This document shows, piece after piece, positions 1 through 8,858 of a DNA stretch of 64,000 nucleotides; positions within the stretch are counted from its first letter, which is position 1; each line of letters starts with the position of its first letter. This stretch comes from Luteimonas suaedae (GTDB taxonomy: Bacteria; Pseudomonadota; Gammaproteobacteria; Xanthomonadales; Xanthomonadaceae), in assembly GCF_008312895.1 (NCBI RefSeq), contig NZ_VSSP01000001.1:682001-746000 (forward strand), written 5' to 3'. A model generated the notes under the pieces. The model saw only the letters and a program-made list of their open reading frames with translations, was not told the DNA's origin and made no database searches. A program made the position numbers and the translations under genes.

Positions 1-465
1 ATGTCCGGCCACCTCGATGATGGTCTGGTTGTACTGGTTCAGCGTGTTGGCGACGTTGTCCAGCACCGGATAGAACTGCGACTGAATGTTGGACTGGTCG
101 AAGCCGAAGGTCACATTGCCCGGCATGTTGAGGGTGATGTTGTCGCCCTGGCGGACGACGTCGACGCCAGTGCCGGCCATCTGCCGCCGCAAGTCGGCTT
201 CCTGTCGGTCCTGGTAGGCACCGACGGCGCCTCCGGCGAGCGCTCCGGCGCCGGCACCGACCATCGCACGCTGGCGACGCTCGGTGGCATCGCCACCGCT
301 GAGCAATCCGGCCACCGCACCGATGCCGGCCCCGACCAGCGCGCCGGTCCGGGTACGGTTGGGATCGTTGGGGTCACTGGTCTGGCCGGTATAGCTGGCG
401 CAACCGCTCATCAGCAGCGCAGCAGCGATTGCGGCGGCGAGACCGGGATTGGCGAACTTGCGCAT
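1..465 (-). CDS. OmpA-family outer-membrane lipoprotein, YiaD-like (partial)
   Basis: The gene runs off the left edge, so only the first 155 residues are visible. A lipoprotein signal ends in the lipobox MSGC with the lipidated Cys at residue 22. Two glycine-zipper stretches follow (about residues 41-85), then the opening of an OmpA-like peptidoglycan-binding domain whose sequence (NMPGNVTFGFD) matches the YiaD type. The product should be anchored in the outer membrane by lipid and hold peptidoglycan through the missing C-terminus. The start is supported by GGAG about 7 nt upstream. The long plus-strand frame over it is a shadow. Family assignment is firm; the exact role is not. Confidence 0.85.
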   Translation of the reverse strand, partial: MRKFANPGLAAAIAAALLMSGCASYTGQTSDPNDPNRTRTGALVGAGIGAVAGLLSGGDATERRQRAMVGAGAGALAGGAVGAYQDRQEADLRRQMAGTGVDVVRQGDNITLNMPGNVTFGFDQSNIQSQFYPVLDNVANTLNQYNQTIIEVAGH

Positions 466-632
466 GATGGCTCTCCTTGGATGACGCCGGACGATCCGGC
501 TGGGTAATCAGGTCACTATGCTAACGATGCCGGGGTCTTGGAAGGGTGACGGGAGTCTGCACCTGAGCTTCGCCGGATAGTCCCCATTCAGCTGGTAACT
601 CCCGGGAGCGTCCGCGCATCTCCGGGCATCGC

Positions 633-2090
633 TCAAGCAGCGCCATCCAGCAGCCCCTCGGCCGCAGTCGCGTCGAGCGCGGCGCTCCAGTCGCCCATCA
701 GCGCCAGGTACAGCAGTTTCTCGAACTCCGGGCCGAAACGACGGATCACCGCGTCCGGATCCGGAATCAGCCGCGCATCGGCGATCAGCCCGAAATGCAC
801 CCGGCCGTTGTAGCTGAGGATCGAGATGCCGATGCCGATGGAGCCGGTCTGGGGCACCCAGAACATCATCTCGCGCAGGGTGCAGCCGGCCAGGTACAGC
901 GGCTGCTGCGGGCCGGGCACATTCGTCGCGACGGCGGTGGCCTTGCGGCTGAGTAGCGCCAGCGCAACCTCCTGTACTGCCTGAGGTGTCATCCCCAAGG
1001 CCGCGAGCAACCCATACGCAACAATGGCTTGCTTGGAACTCTTCAACTGATTCATGCAACTTGCCACCCGCTCCAGCCGCCGCACCGGGTTGGGCTCGCC
1101 GACCGGCAGATCGAGGAAGACCAGCCCGAAGTGGTTGCCGAGCTTCTTCGCATGCTCCAGCGGACGCAGGTTGATGGGCACGGTGGCGCGCAGGGTGATG
1201 CCGTCGACCGGCTCGCCGCGCTCGCGCATGTAGTCACGCAGCGCGCCGGCGGCCGCGGCCATCAGCACGTCGTTGACGGTGCAGTCGCAGGCACGGCCGA
1301 CCGCCTTCACCTCCTCCAGGTCCAGTGGCTCGGCCCAGGCCACGCGCTTGCTCGCGCCCAGCGGCCCGCGCAGCAGTGAGGGTGGATCGTCGGGCAGCGC
1401 CAGAGCGACCAGCAGCTCGCGCGCGATCTCGCCGCCCTCCTTCGCCAGCATCGCGGCGAGGCTGGGATCGCGGTACATCTCCATGCCCTTCTCGATCACC
1501 CTGCCGCCGAGCTTGCGGTAGCGCGCCACCGCGCCGACGCGGCGCGCGACCTCGGCACCGTCCTGCTTGAGCCAGTCACGCGCCAGGTCGCGACCGGCAT
1601 CGGGATCGCGCACCGTGTCGGTGAGCGACAGCAACACCTGCACCAGCGCCATGCCATCGGCATAGCAGTGATGCACGCGCGCGACCAGCGCCGAGCCGCC
1701 GCGGTAGCGTTCGACCAGGTGGAATTGCCAGAGCGGCCGATCCTTGTCGAGCGGCGACGATCCCAGCCGGCTGACGAAGCGCTCGAGCGCGCGCTTGTCG
1801 CCGCGCCCGGGCAATGCCGCCGGCTGCACGTGCCGGTCGATGTCGAAGCCGGCATCATCCTGCCAGGCGGCGCCGGTGGGCCCGTCCACCGGCTTCTGCC
1901 GGAAGCGCGTGTAGGCGAGGAAACGCTGCTCCACCAGGTCCCGCAACCGCTCCAGCGACATCGGCTCGGCGAACATCAGCACGCCGGTGATCATCATTGG
2001 ATTGGTCGGCTTCTCCATCCGCAGCCAGGCGGTGTCGACCCGCGACATCGGTTCGCTGCGCGGGCGCCTGCGCGGTTGCTGGGCGGTCAT
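633..2090 (-). CDS. wax ester synthase / diacylglycerol acyltransferase (WS/DGAT family)
   Basis: A 485-residue protein of the bacterial bifunctional WS/DGAT family, which transfers acyl groups from acyl-CoA to fatty alcohols or diacylglycerol to make storage wax esters or triacylglycerol. The catalytic HHxxxDG motif is intact (H140, H141, D145, G146), preceded by the family motif PLDxxRPLW at about residues 113-121. A possible internal start (MSRVDTAW, residue 15) would remove a basic leader, but the long form has a good GGAGG just upstream. Substrate choice cannot be read from sequence. It stands alone between the lipoprotein gene and alr, so context adds little. Confidence 0.88.
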   Translation of the reverse strand: MTAQQPRRRPRSEPMSRVDTAWLRMEKPTNPMMITGVLMFAEPMSLERLRDLVEQRFLAYTRFRQKPVDGPTGAAWQDDAGFDIDRHVQPAALPGRGDKRALERFVSRLGSSPLDKDRPLWQFHLVERYRGGSALVARVHHCYADGMALVQVLLSLTDTVRDPDAGRDLARDWLKQDGAEVARRVGAVARYRKLGGRVIEKGMEMYRDPSLAAMLAKEGGEIARELLVALALPDDPPSLLRGPLGASKRVAWAEPLDLEEVKAVGRACDCTVNDVLMAAAAGALRDYMRERGEPVDGITLRATVPINLRPLEHAKKLGNHFGLVFLDLPVGEPNPVRRLERVASCMNQLKSSKQAIVAYGLLAALGMTPQAVQEVALALLSRKATAVATNVPGPQQPLYLAGCTLREMMFWVPQTGSIGIGISILSYNGRVHFGLIADARLIPDPDAVIRRFGPEFEKLLYLALMGDWSAALDATAAEGLLDGAA

Positions 2091-2199
2091 CCGCTCCTCC
2101 CTCGGACTGGCGGCGAGTGAAGCACGCGGCCGCGAAGAGCGTCAATCGACGCCACGGCCGTGGACATCGCCGCATCCGGGCGCGCCGGCGCGAGCGTGG

Positions 2200-3291
2200 T
2201 CAATCCTCGACGAAACGCACGCGGCGGGTGATCGAGCACACCGGCTCGTAACCGATCGTGCCGGCCGCCTCGGCCACCGTTTCAACCGGCAGGCCCGGGC
2301 CCCAGAGCACGACCGGATCGCCCGCACGCGCATCGGGCTGGCCGCGCAGGTCGAGCGTCATCAGATCCATCGATACCCGGCCCACGGTCCGTGCCGGACG
2401 GCCGTTGACCAGGACCGGGGTTCCCGACGGCACGTGGCGCGGATAGCCGTCTCCGTAGCCGACCGCCGCCACGCCGACCGGCATGTCCTCCGGGCACTCC
2501 CAACTGGCACCGTAGCCGATGCGTTCGCCGCGGGCGATGCGATTGACCGCGATCAACCGCGCCGACAGGGTCATCGCCGGCCGCAGCCCGAACTCGCTGC
2601 CCGGGCGGCCGGCCACCACCGAGATGCCGTACAGCGCCCCGCCCGGCCGCACCCAGTCGCCGTGCGCTTCCGGCCATCCGAGCACGCCGGCGGAATTGGC
2701 CAGCGAACGTGGCCCGGGCAGTCCTGCGGTCGCCTCGGCGAAAACGCGCAGCTGCGCCCGGGTCTGCACGCCGCGCGCGCCACCGTCGGCAAATTCGTCG
2801 GAGCTGGCGAAGTGGCTCATCAGCACGATGTCCTCGGCCACGTTGGGCAATTCGCACAGGCGCGCATGCGCCGCGCGCACCGATTCCGGTGCGAAGCCGA
2901 GCCGGTGCATGCCGGTGTCGACCTTGAGCCAGCAGCGGATCGGCGGGCCGGGCTCCGCCTGCGCGAGCATCTCGATCTGGTCGACGTGGTGGATCACCGC
3001 CTCGGCCCGCAGCCACCGCAGTCGCGCCAGATCCTCCGGCGCATCGAATCCGGACAGCAGCAGCACCGGCTGCGACAGGCCGAGCGCCCGGATCCGCTCG
3101 ACGTCGGACAGGGCGGCCACGCCGAACGCGTCGGCATCACGCAACGTGCGCGCCACCCGCTCCAGCCCATGGCCGTAGCCGTCGGCCTTGACCACCGCCA
3201 TCACCCGGCTGTGCGGCGCACGTTGTCGGATCACGCCGAGGTTGTGGCGCAACGCGTCGAGGTGGAGGGTGGCGGTCGTGGCTCGGGCCAT
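2200..3291 (-). CDS. alr: alanine racemase
   Basis: PLP-dependent racemase that interconverts L- and D-alanine for peptidoglycan. The PLP-binding Lys is K35 in VVKADGYGHG and the opposing catalytic Tyr is Y260 in RIGYGASW. At 363 residues it has the normal family length. It follows dnaB on the same strand, as in many gammaproteobacteria. There is no Shine-Dalgarno sequence; instead TACAAT lies 7 nt before the ATG, so this gene may be read from its own leaderless transcript besides any read-through from dnaB. Confidence 0.95.
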   Translation of the reverse strand: MARATTATLHLDALRHNLGVIRQRAPHSRVMAVVKADGYGHGLERVARTLRDADAFGVAALSDVERIRALGLSQPVLLLSGFDAPEDLARLRWLRAEAVIHHVDQIEMLAQAEPGPPIRCWLKVDTGMHRLGFAPESVRAAHARLCELPNVAEDIVLMSHFASSDEFADGGARGVQTRAQLRVFAEATAGLPGPRSLANSAGVLGWPEAHGDWVRPGGALYGISVVAGRPGSEFGLRPAMTLSARLIAVNRIARGERIGYGASWECPEDMPVGVAAVGYGDGYPRHVPSGTPVLVNGRPARTVGRVSMDLMTLDLRGQPDARAGDPVVLWGPGLPVETVAEAAGTIGYEPVCSITRRVRFVED

Positions 3292-3298
3292 GCGCGGG

Positions 3299-3304
3299 AT
3301 TGTA
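3299..3304 (-). promoter_or_regulatory. putative -10 element placing the alr start codon at the transcript 5' end
   Basis: On the minus strand TACAAT (5 of 6 consensus) is followed by 7 nt and then the alr ATG. This spacing would start transcription at or next to the start codon. No clear -35 is seen and no ribosome-binding site is present. Confidence 0.45.
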
Positions 3305-3379
3305 GGGGGCGGAAGACCGGACCGTGGCGTTCCTGCGACGCTGCGGCGGTGGTCGTGGGAAAGCCTTCTTGGCCGCGGA

Positions 3380-4783
3380 TCACTCGAAGCTGCCGACCGA
3401 GTCGTGCGCCAGGTTGTCGAAGCGGGTGTACTCGCCGAAGAACTTGAGCTTGAACGAGCCGGTCGGGCCGTTACGCTGCTTGCCGATGATGATCTCGGCC
3501 AGTCCCTTGTCGGGCGAGTTCTCCTTGTTGTAGTACTCGTCGCGGTAGATGAAGACGATCACGTCGGCGTCCTGCTCGATGGCGCCGGACTCGCGCAGGT
3601 CGGACATCAGCGGGCGCTTGTCGGTGCGCGACTCCAGCGAGCGGTTGAGCTGCGACAGCGCGACCACCGGCACGTTGAGTTCCTTGGCCAGTCCCTTGAG
3701 CCCGCGCGAGATCTCGGAGATCTCGGTGGCGCGGTTCTCGCTGTTGCCGGGCACCGCCATCAGCTGCAGGTAGTCGACCACGATCAGGCCGAGATCGTGC
3801 TCGCGCTTGAGCCGGCGCGCCTTGGCGCGCAGTATCTCCGGCGACAGCGCCGGCGTGTCGTCGATGAAGATGCGGGTGTCCTTGAGCAACCGGATCGCGC
3901 TGGTCACACGGCTCCAGTCCTCGTCCTCGAGCTGGCCGGTGCGCAAGCGGGTGGCGTTGATGCGGCCGACCGAGGAGATCAGGCGCAGCGCCAGCTGGCT
4001 GGCCGACATTTCCATCGAGAATATCGCCACCGCCTTCTTGGTCTTGAGCGCGGCGTATTCGGCGATGTTGACCGCGAACGCGGTCTTGCCCATCGACGGA
4101 CGCGCGGCCAGGATCAGCAGATCGCTCGGCTGCAGGCCGGCGGTCATCTGGTCGAACTCCTCGTAGCCGGTCGGCAGCCCGGTGATGCCGCCGCCGTTGG
4201 CATAGCGCGTCTGCAGGACGTCGAATGCCTCGGCCATCGCCCTGTTGACCGGGGTGAAGTCACTGCGCCCGCGCGCCCCGGCCTCGGCGATGGCGAACAC
4301 CGCCTGCTCGGCGCTGGCGAGCAGCTCCTGGCTATCGCGGCCCTCGGGCTGGAACCCGTCGTTGACGATGTCGGTGCCGACGTCGATCAGCTGCCGCAGC
4401 ACCGCCTTGTCGCGCACGATCTCGGCATAGGCCTTGATGTTGGCCGCCGAGGCCGTGGTGCTGGCCAGTTCGACCAGGTAGGCGCCGCCGGCGACCTCCC
4501 CGGCGAAGCCTTGCGACTCGAACCACTCGCCCAGGGTCACCGCATCGTAGGGCTTGTTCTTTTCCGCCAGTTCGCGGATCGCGCGGTAGATCAGCTGATG
4601 GTCGCGACGGTAGAAATCGTTGTCGACCAGCATGTCCGCGATGCGGTCGTAGGCGTCGGGCGACAGCATCAGCCCGCCGAGCACCGCCTGTTCGGCCTCC
4701 ACCGACTGCGGCGGCACGCGCAATTGCTCGATACGGCTGTCGCTACCGCGCTGTTCGGGGCCGAAGCGGGGACGTGCGGACAT
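3380..4783 (-). CDS. dnaB: replicative DNA helicase DnaB
   Basis: Hexameric replication-fork helicase. The N-terminal helical domain (RVPPQSVEAEQAVLGG) is followed by the RecA-like ATPase with Walker A RPSMGKT at about residues 228-234 and a Walker B-type VVDYLQLM. I start at MSARPRF (467 residues) because AGGAG lies upstream and DnaB proteins of this order usually begin in this way. An in-frame ATG at 4861 would add 26 residues without a ribosome-binding site. It lies between rplI and alr on the minus strand, the usual gammaproteobacterial neighbourhood. Confidence 0.95.
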   Translation of the reverse strand: MSARPRFGPEQRGSDSRIEQLRVPPQSVEAEQAVLGGLMLSPDAYDRIADMLVDNDFYRRDHQLIYRAIRELAEKNKPYDAVTLGEWFESQGFAGEVAGGAYLVELASTTASAANIKAYAEIVRDKAVLRQLIDVGTDIVNDGFQPEGRDSQELLASAEQAVFAIAEAGARGRSDFTPVNRAMAEAFDVLQTRYANGGGITGLPTGYEEFDQMTAGLQPSDLLILAARPSMGKTAFAVNIAEYAALKTKKAVAIFSMEMSASQLALRLISSVGRINATRLRTGQLEDEDWSRVTSAIRLLKDTRIFIDDTPALSPEILRAKARRLKREHDLGLIVVDYLQLMAVPGNSENRATEISEISRGLKGLAKELNVPVVALSQLNRSLESRTDKRPLMSDLRESGAIEQDADVIVFIYRDEYYNKENSPDKGLAEIIIGKQRNGPTGSFKLKFFGEYTRFDNLAHDSVGSFE

Positions 4784-5041
4784 GACGGGCTGCGGCTCCT
4801 GGCTTGCGTAGGCGCCGAACGCGATCAGCGTCCGGTTCGATTGTCGGATGGGGTCGGCCATCGTACGCGCGCTCGCACCGCGGAGGTTGCAGACAAGTCT
4901 TGGGAAATGCTGTGCATAACTTTCCCCGCAACCGGTCGCATACGCTGCGACGCAACATCGACGCCAACGAAAAGAGGCGCCTCGCGGCGCCCCTTCTCGG
5001 ATCGATCGCCGGGATTGACCCGGGATCGATGGTCTGGAAGG

Positions 5042-5503
5042 TCAGACGACCACGGCTTCCGGCTCGATCGCGACCTTGACCGTGGTCTCGACGTCGGCGT
5101 ACAGATGCACGACGACCTCGTACTCGCCGACGTGGCGGAACGGGCCCTCGCCCATCACCACTTCCGACTTGCCGACCTCGACGCCGGTCTGCGCCGTCAG
5201 CGCCTCGGCGATGTCGCGCGGACCGACCGAGCCGTACAGCTTGCCCTCGCTCGAGGCGTTGACCTTGACCGCGATGCTGGCGCCTTCCAGCTTGGCCAGG
5301 CGGCCGCTGGCCTCGTCATGGGCGACCTTGGCCTTGGCTTCGTACTCGGCGCGCTTGGCCTCGAACTCGGCCAGGTTGGCGTCGGTCGCCCGCACCGCCT
5401 TGCCCTGCGGCACGAGGTAGTTGCGGCCGTAGCCCGGCTTCACGGTGACCTTGTCGCCAAGATTGCCGAGATTGGTGACCTTCTGCAGCAGGATCAGTTC
5501 CAT
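5042..5503 (-). CDS. rplI: 50S ribosomal protein bL9
   Basis: A 153-residue large-subunit protein. The N-terminal 23S rRNA-binding domain begins [19 protein letters not shown] with the typical [13 protein letters not shown], then a long connecting helix (about residues 45-80) and the C-terminal domain with [16 protein letters not shown]. The start is fixed by AAGGAG 8 nt upstream. It is the third gene of the rpsF-rpsR-rplI block but is separated from rpsR by about 170 bp that hold an inverted-repeat element. Confidence 0.97.
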   Translation of the reverse strand: MELILLQKVTNLGNLGDKVTVKPGYGRNYLVPQGKAVRATDANLAEFEAKRAEYEAKAKVAHDEASGRLAKLEGASIAVKVNASSEGKLYGSVGPRDIAEALTAQTGVEVGKSEVVMGEGPFRHVGEYEVVVHLYADVETTVKVAIEPEAVVV

Positions 5504-5576
5504 GGGTGTGCTCCTTGTTCGTTAGCGGCGCGCCCAGGCGCCGCAACTTTCAGCTGTCCGAACGGACGGGGGAAAG

Positions 5577-5671
5577 CGAGAAACGAGTGAAGAGGAGTGA
5601 GAAACGAGTGAAAGCGCTCTTCTCTCATTTCTCACTCCTGCGGCGGCATTGCCGCCGCCCACTCGTTTCTG
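5577..5671. repeat. intergenic inverted repeat, GAGAAACGAGTGA family, copy 1
   Basis: Two near-direct copies of GAGAAACGAGTGA on the left face CTCATTTCTCACTCC and CACTCGTTTCT on the right, giving an imperfect palindrome of about 95 bp. Inside the right arm GCGGCGGC-att-GCCGCCGC (5640-5658) makes a second hairpin. A sister copy lies at 8431-8556. It interrupts the ribosomal protein block between rpsR and rplI. Confidence 0.8.
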
Positions 5672-5675
5672 CCCT

Positions 5676-5906
5676 TTAGACGTTGTGGTTGTCGGTATAC
5701 GGGATCAGGGCCAGGAAGCGCGCGCGCTTGACCGCGGTGGCCAGCTGGCGCTGGTAGCGCGACTTGGTGCCGGTGATCCGGCTGGGAACGATCTTGCCGT
5801 TCTCGGTCAGGTTCTGGCGCAGGGTGTTGAGATCCTTGTAGTCGATCTCCTTGACGCCCTCGGCGGTGAACTTGCAGAACTTGCGGCGACGGAAAAACTT
5901 GGACAT
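5676..5906 (-). CDS. rpsR: 30S ribosomal protein bS18
   Basis: A 76-residue small-subunit protein that pairs with bS6 on the platform of the 30S subunit. The sequence has the family core [34 protein letters not shown] and the basic [23 protein letters not shown]. It starts 11 nt after rpsF with GAGGATC as ribosome-binding site, so the two are probably co-translated. The full length is normal and nothing looks damaged. Confidence 0.97.
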   Translation of the reverse strand: MSKFFRRRKFCKFTAEGVKEIDYKDLNTLRQNLTENGKIVPSRITGTKSRYQRQLATAVKRARFLALIPYTDNHNV

Positions 5907-5917
5907 GGGGGCGATCC

Positions 5918-6376
5918 TCAGGCGGCTTCGGCGGTGTCGTCGGCCTTCTCGGCCTGGTCGGGCTTGTCTTTGTCGCTGCCGGCCTCGTCGTCGTCGCGGC
6001 GGCGGCGTTCGCCGCGCTCCCCGCGCTCGCCACGCTCCGGCTTGTCGCTCTTCTCGTCCTTGTTCTTCATGATCAGCGACTGCTCGGTGATCGGCTCGTC
6101 GCGACGGATCACCAGGTGGCGCAGGATGGCGTCGTTGAAGCGGAAGGTGCCGACGAGCTCATCGAGCACGGCCTGGCTGGCCTCGATGTTGAGCATCACG
6201 TAGTGGGCCTTGACCAGGTTGTTGATCGGATAGGCGAGCTGGCGGCGGCCCCAGTCTTCGAGGCGGTGGATCTTGCCGTTGCCGCCTTCGACCAGCGCGG
6301 TATAGCGCTCGATCATCGCCGACACCTGCTCGCTCTGGTCCGGATGGACCACGAACACGATTTCGTAATGACGCAT
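5918..6376 (-). CDS. rpsF: 30S ribosomal protein bS6 with charged C-terminal tail
   Basis: The first 100 or so residues are a standard bS6 ([42 protein letters not shown]). The remaining 45-50 residues form a low-complexity tail rich in Lys, Asp, Glu and Arg with GER repeats, ending [10 protein letters not shown]. Charged tails are known in bS6, where E. coli adds glutamates post-translationally, but this one is long. First gene of the block; a promoter and hairpins lie upstream. Confidence 0.96.
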   Translation of the reverse strand: MRHYEIVFVVHPDQSEQVSAMIERYTALVEGGNGKIHRLEDWGRRQLAYPINNLVKAHYVMLNIEASQAVLDELVGTFRFNDAILRHLVIRRDEPITEQSLIMKNKDEKSDKPERGERGERGERRRRDDDEAGSDKDKPDQAEKADDTAEAA

Positions 6377-6401
6377 TTGGTTTTCCTTTCGGTTATCGAT
6401 C

Positions 6402-6463
6402 GCCGGGCATCGCCCGGCCGGATCGGACAGCTCCCCGACGACCGGAACCGGGCGCGGTGGAGC
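6402..6463 (-). promoter_or_regulatory. structured 5' leader of rpsF (candidate S6:S18 autoregulatory site)
   Basis: Reading the minus strand, the leader can form a stem GCTCC...GGAGC (6430-6463) enclosing CCG-rich sequence, then a 7-bp stem GCCGGGC-gat-GCCCGGC (6402-6418) close to the ribosome-binding site. S6:S18 leaders controlling rpsF are known from other bacteria and use a stem with CCG elements. Assignment to that class is inference; the stems are visible. Confidence 0.35.
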
Positions 6464-6498
6464 AAGGGCTCGCTACGGCGCACCGCAGCGAGCCGCAT

Positions 6499-6527
6499 AT
6501 TATGGCGGATCAATGACTTGCGGGCAA
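6499..6527 (-). promoter_or_regulatory. sigma70-type promoter of the rpsF block
   Basis: On the minus strand TTGCCC (6522-6527) and CATAAT (6499-6504) are separated by exactly 17 bp. A GC-rich stem with AGCGAGCC arms (6467-6494) lies at the predicted transcript start. Confidence 0.55.
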
Positions 6528-6554
6528 GCGGCCGGGCGGCCGGCGGGCCGTCTC

Positions 6555-6896
6555 TCAGGCAGCGCGGTCGGCGGCGGTGGTGAAGCTCTCGCCGCAGCCG
6601 CACTCGGCGGCCATGTTCGGATTGCGGAACTGGAACTGTTGGTTCAGGCCCTGGCGGGCGAAATCGATCTCGGTGCCGTCGACCAGGGGCAGGCTGTCGG
6701 CGTCGACGTAGATACGCACGCCGTCCTGTTCGTTGACCCGGTCGCCGGGGCGTTCCTCGTGCGCCAGGTCGACCACGTAGCCCCAGCCGGAGCAGCCGGT
6801 GCGCTCGACGCCGAAGCGCAGGCCCAGGGCCTGGGGCGAGGCGGCGAGGAAGCTCTTCACGCGTTCCAGTGCAGCGGGGGCGAGATGGATGGCCAT
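6555..6896 (-). CDS. A-type iron-sulfur carrier protein (IscA/ErpA/HesB family)
   Basis: A 113-residue HesB-like protein that receives and delivers Fe-S clusters to apo-enzymes. The three cluster-ligand cysteines are present: C35 in TGCSGW, and C99 and C101 in ECGCGESF. It stands alone, divergent from asnS, and is not next to isc or suf genes, so I do not choose between IscA, ErpA and SufA. The start codon has no ribosome-binding site but TAGAAT lies 6 nt upstream, suggesting a leaderless message. Confidence 0.9.
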   Translation of the reverse strand: MAIHLAPAALERVKSFLAASPQALGLRFGVERTGCSGWGYVVDLAHEERPGDRVNEQDGVRIYVDADSLPLVDGTEIDFARQGLNQQFQFRNPNMAAECGCGESFTTAADRAA

Positions 6897-6902
6897 GTGT
6901 CG

Positions 6903-6908
6903 ATTCTA
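6903..6908 (-). promoter_or_regulatory. putative -10 element for a leaderless HesB-family transcript
   Basis: Minus-strand TAGAAT (5 of 6 consensus), 6 nt, then the ATG. No Shine-Dalgarno sequence and no obvious -35. Confidence 0.5.
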
Positions 6909-7028
6909 CTCCGTCGAGTGCCGGCGCACGGTCACGGCGCGTGAACGCTGTGTACCGCAGTCAGTCAGCCGTGACTTCGGTAGACTGCACGGCTCACAGA
7001 TCTGTTCATCGAACCCGGAATTCAAGGC

Positions 7029-8429
7029 ATGACGACGGTCAGCGTGGCACAGGCGCTCGCGGGCAAGATCCCCGAGGGCGGCGAGGTAACGGTCCGCGGC
7101 TGGGTCCGCACCCGGCGCGACTCCAAGGCGGGGCTGAGCTTCGTCAACGTCAGCGACGGCTCCTGCTTCGCGCCGATCCAGATCGTCGCGCCGGAAACGC
7201 TGCCCAATTACGAGTCCGAGATCCGGCGCCTGACCGCCGGCTGCGCGGTGATCGCCCGCGGCACCCTGGTGCGCTCGCAAGGCAAGGGCCAGAGCTTCGA
7301 GATCCAGGCCGAGGCGGTCGAGGTGGTGGGCTGGGTCGACGATCCCGAGACCTACCCGATCCAGCCCAAGGCGCATTCGCTGGAGTTCCTGCGCGAGGTC
7401 GCGCACCTGCGCCCGCGCACCAACCTGTTCGGCGCGGTCACCCGCATCCGCCATTGCCTGGCGCAGGCGGTGCACCGCTATTTCCACACGCAGGGCTACT
7501 ACTGGATCGGCACCCCGATCATCACCACCTCCGACGCCGAGGGCGCCGGCCAGATGTTCCGCGTCTCGACGCTGGACCTGGCCAACCTGCCGCGCGGCGA
7601 GGACGGCGCGGTCGACTTCTCCCGCGACTTCTTCGGCCGCGAGGCCTTCCTCACGGTGTCCGGCCAGCTCAACGTCGAGGGCTACTGCCTGGCGCTGAGC
7701 AAGGTCTACACCTTCGGCCCGACCTTCCGCGCCGAGAACAGCAACACCACCCGCCACCTGGCCGAGTTCTGGATGGTGGAGCCGGAGATCGCCTTCGCCG
7801 ACCTGGCCGAGAACGCGCGCGTCGCCGAGGACTTCCTCAAGTACCTGTTCCGCGCGGTGCTCGACGAGCGCGGCGACGACATGGCGTTCATCGCCGAGCG
7901 CGTGCAGAAGGATGCGATCACCCGGCTGGAGGCGTTCGTCAACGCGCCGTTCGAGCGCATCGACTACGGCGACGCGGTCGATCTGCTGCGCAGGTCCGGG
8001 CACAAGTTCGAGTTCCCGGTCGAATGGGGCCTGGACCTGCAGACCGAGCACGAGCGCTGGCTGACTGAGCAGCACGTCGGCCGCCCGGTGGTGGTCACCG
8101 ACTACCCCGAGCACATCAAGGCCTTCTACATGCGCCTGAACGACGACGGCCGCACCGTCGCCGCGATGGACGTGCTGGCGCCGGGCATCGGCGAGATCAT
8201 CGGCGGCGCCCAGCGCGAGGAGAGGCTGGAGGTGCTCGATACGCGCATGGCGCAATTCGGGCTCGATCCCGAGCACTACGGCTGGTACCGCGACTTCCGC
8301 CGCTACGGTACGGTGCCGCACGCCGGCTTCGGGCTCGGCTTCGAGCGCCTGGTGGTGTACGTGTGCGGGCTGTCCAATATTCGCGACGCCATTCCGTATC
8401 CGCGGGCGCCGGGCCATGCGGAATTCTAG
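7029..8429 (+). CDS. asnS: asparaginyl-tRNA synthetase
   Basis: Class IIb synthetase that charges tRNA-Asn. The N-terminal OB-fold anticodon-binding domain (about residues 1-110) contains [16 protein letters not shown] and FVNVSDGSC. The catalytic domain has motif 2 [19 protein letters not shown], with the Asn-type substitutions, and motif 3 near the end ([16 protein letters not shown]). At 466 residues it has the typical length. AAGG precedes the ATG, and TAGACT at 6981-6986 is a possible -10. It diverges from the Fe-S carrier gene. Confidence 0.96.
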   Translation: MTTVSVAQALAGKIPEGGEVTVRGWVRTRRDSKAGLSFVNVSDGSCFAPIQIVAPETLPNYESEIRRLTAGCAVIARGTLVRSQGKGQSFEIQAEAVEVVGWVDDPETYPIQPKAHSLEFLREVAHLRPRTNLFGAVTRIRHCLAQAVHRYFHTQGYYWIGTPIITTSDAEGAGQMFRVSTLDLANLPRGEDGAVDFSRDFFGREAFLTVSGQLNVEGYCLALSKVYTFGPTFRAENSNTTRHLAEFWMVEPEIAFADLAENARVAEDFLKYLFRAVLDERGDDMAFIAERVQKDAITRLEAFVNAPFERIDYGDAVDLLRRSGHKFEFPVEWGLDLQTEHERWLTEQHVGRPVVVTDYPEHIKAFYMRLNDDGRTVAAMDVLAPGIGEIIGGAQREERLEVLDTRMAQFGLDPEHYGWYRDFRRYGTVPHAGFGLGFERLVVYVCGLSNIRDAIPYPRAPGHAEF

Positions 8430-8430
8430 A

Positions 8431-8556
8431 GGCGAGAAACGAGTGAACAGGAGTGAGAAACGAGAGAAGAGCGAAGGCCGCCGGCGGCGGCCGCGCGACT
8501 CGCGACTCAATGCTTCTCACTCGTTTCTCACTCCTCTCCACTCACTCCTCGCTTTC
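8431..8556. repeat. intergenic inverted repeat, GAGAAACGAGTGA family, copy 2
   Basis: Left arm 8431-8473 carries GAGAAACGAGTGA twice; right arm 8514-8556 carries its complement (CTTCTCACTCGTTTCTCACTCC). The arms enclose a GC-rich core with a second small palindrome. The right arm ends 2 bp before the next start codon and leaves that gene without a ribosome-binding site. Confidence 0.8.
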
Positions 8557-8558
8557 CC

Positions 8559-8858
8559 ATGACGCTCTTCCTCGCCCTGTGCTTCGTCGGCATCGCCATC
8601 GGCGGCGCCTGCGCCTTCGTGATCTTCTGGCCGCTGTCGCTGGTGCACCTGCGCGAGCGCGATCCGCAGCTGCGCGCGCGGCTGGGCGAAGGAGCATTTC
8701 TCAAACCCTCCGCCCTGGGCTGGCTGCTCTCCGGCGGCTATCGCGAATCGCACGACCGTCAGTTCACCGGGCTGGCGACGCCGGCGCGGATCGCGCTGAT
8801 GACGGTGCTGACAGGGCTCGGCATGGCCGCGCTGCTGTGGCTGTGGTCGCTGGCATGA
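8559..8858 (+). CDS. small two-transmembrane protein, UspB-like topology
   Basis: A 99-residue protein with an N-terminal membrane helix (about 3-25), a soluble middle with HLRERDPQLRARLGEGAF and GYRESHDRQF, and a C-terminal membrane helix (about 78-97). The order and the positions of DPxL and the YRxxHDxxF segment recall universal stress protein B, but this is a weak resemblance judged by eye. It overlaps the next gene by ATGA, so the two are translationally coupled. No function is assigned. The ATG follows directly on a repeat arm and has no Shine-Dalgarno sequence. Confidence 0.6.
   Translation: MTLFLALCFVGIAIGGACAFVIFWPLSLVHLRERDPQLRARLGEGAFLKPSALGWLLSGGYRESHDRQFTGLATPARIALMTVLTGLGMAALLWLWSLA

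Noticed and set aside
1-507. 168-residue plus-strand open frame at the left edge
   Set aside because: It is the antisense shadow of a lipoprotein gene with a clear lipobox and ribosome-binding site on the minus strand.
4784-4861. Upstream ATG for dnaB
   Set aside because: No ribosome-binding site there, whereas the internal Met has AGGAG and fits the usual DnaB N-terminus.
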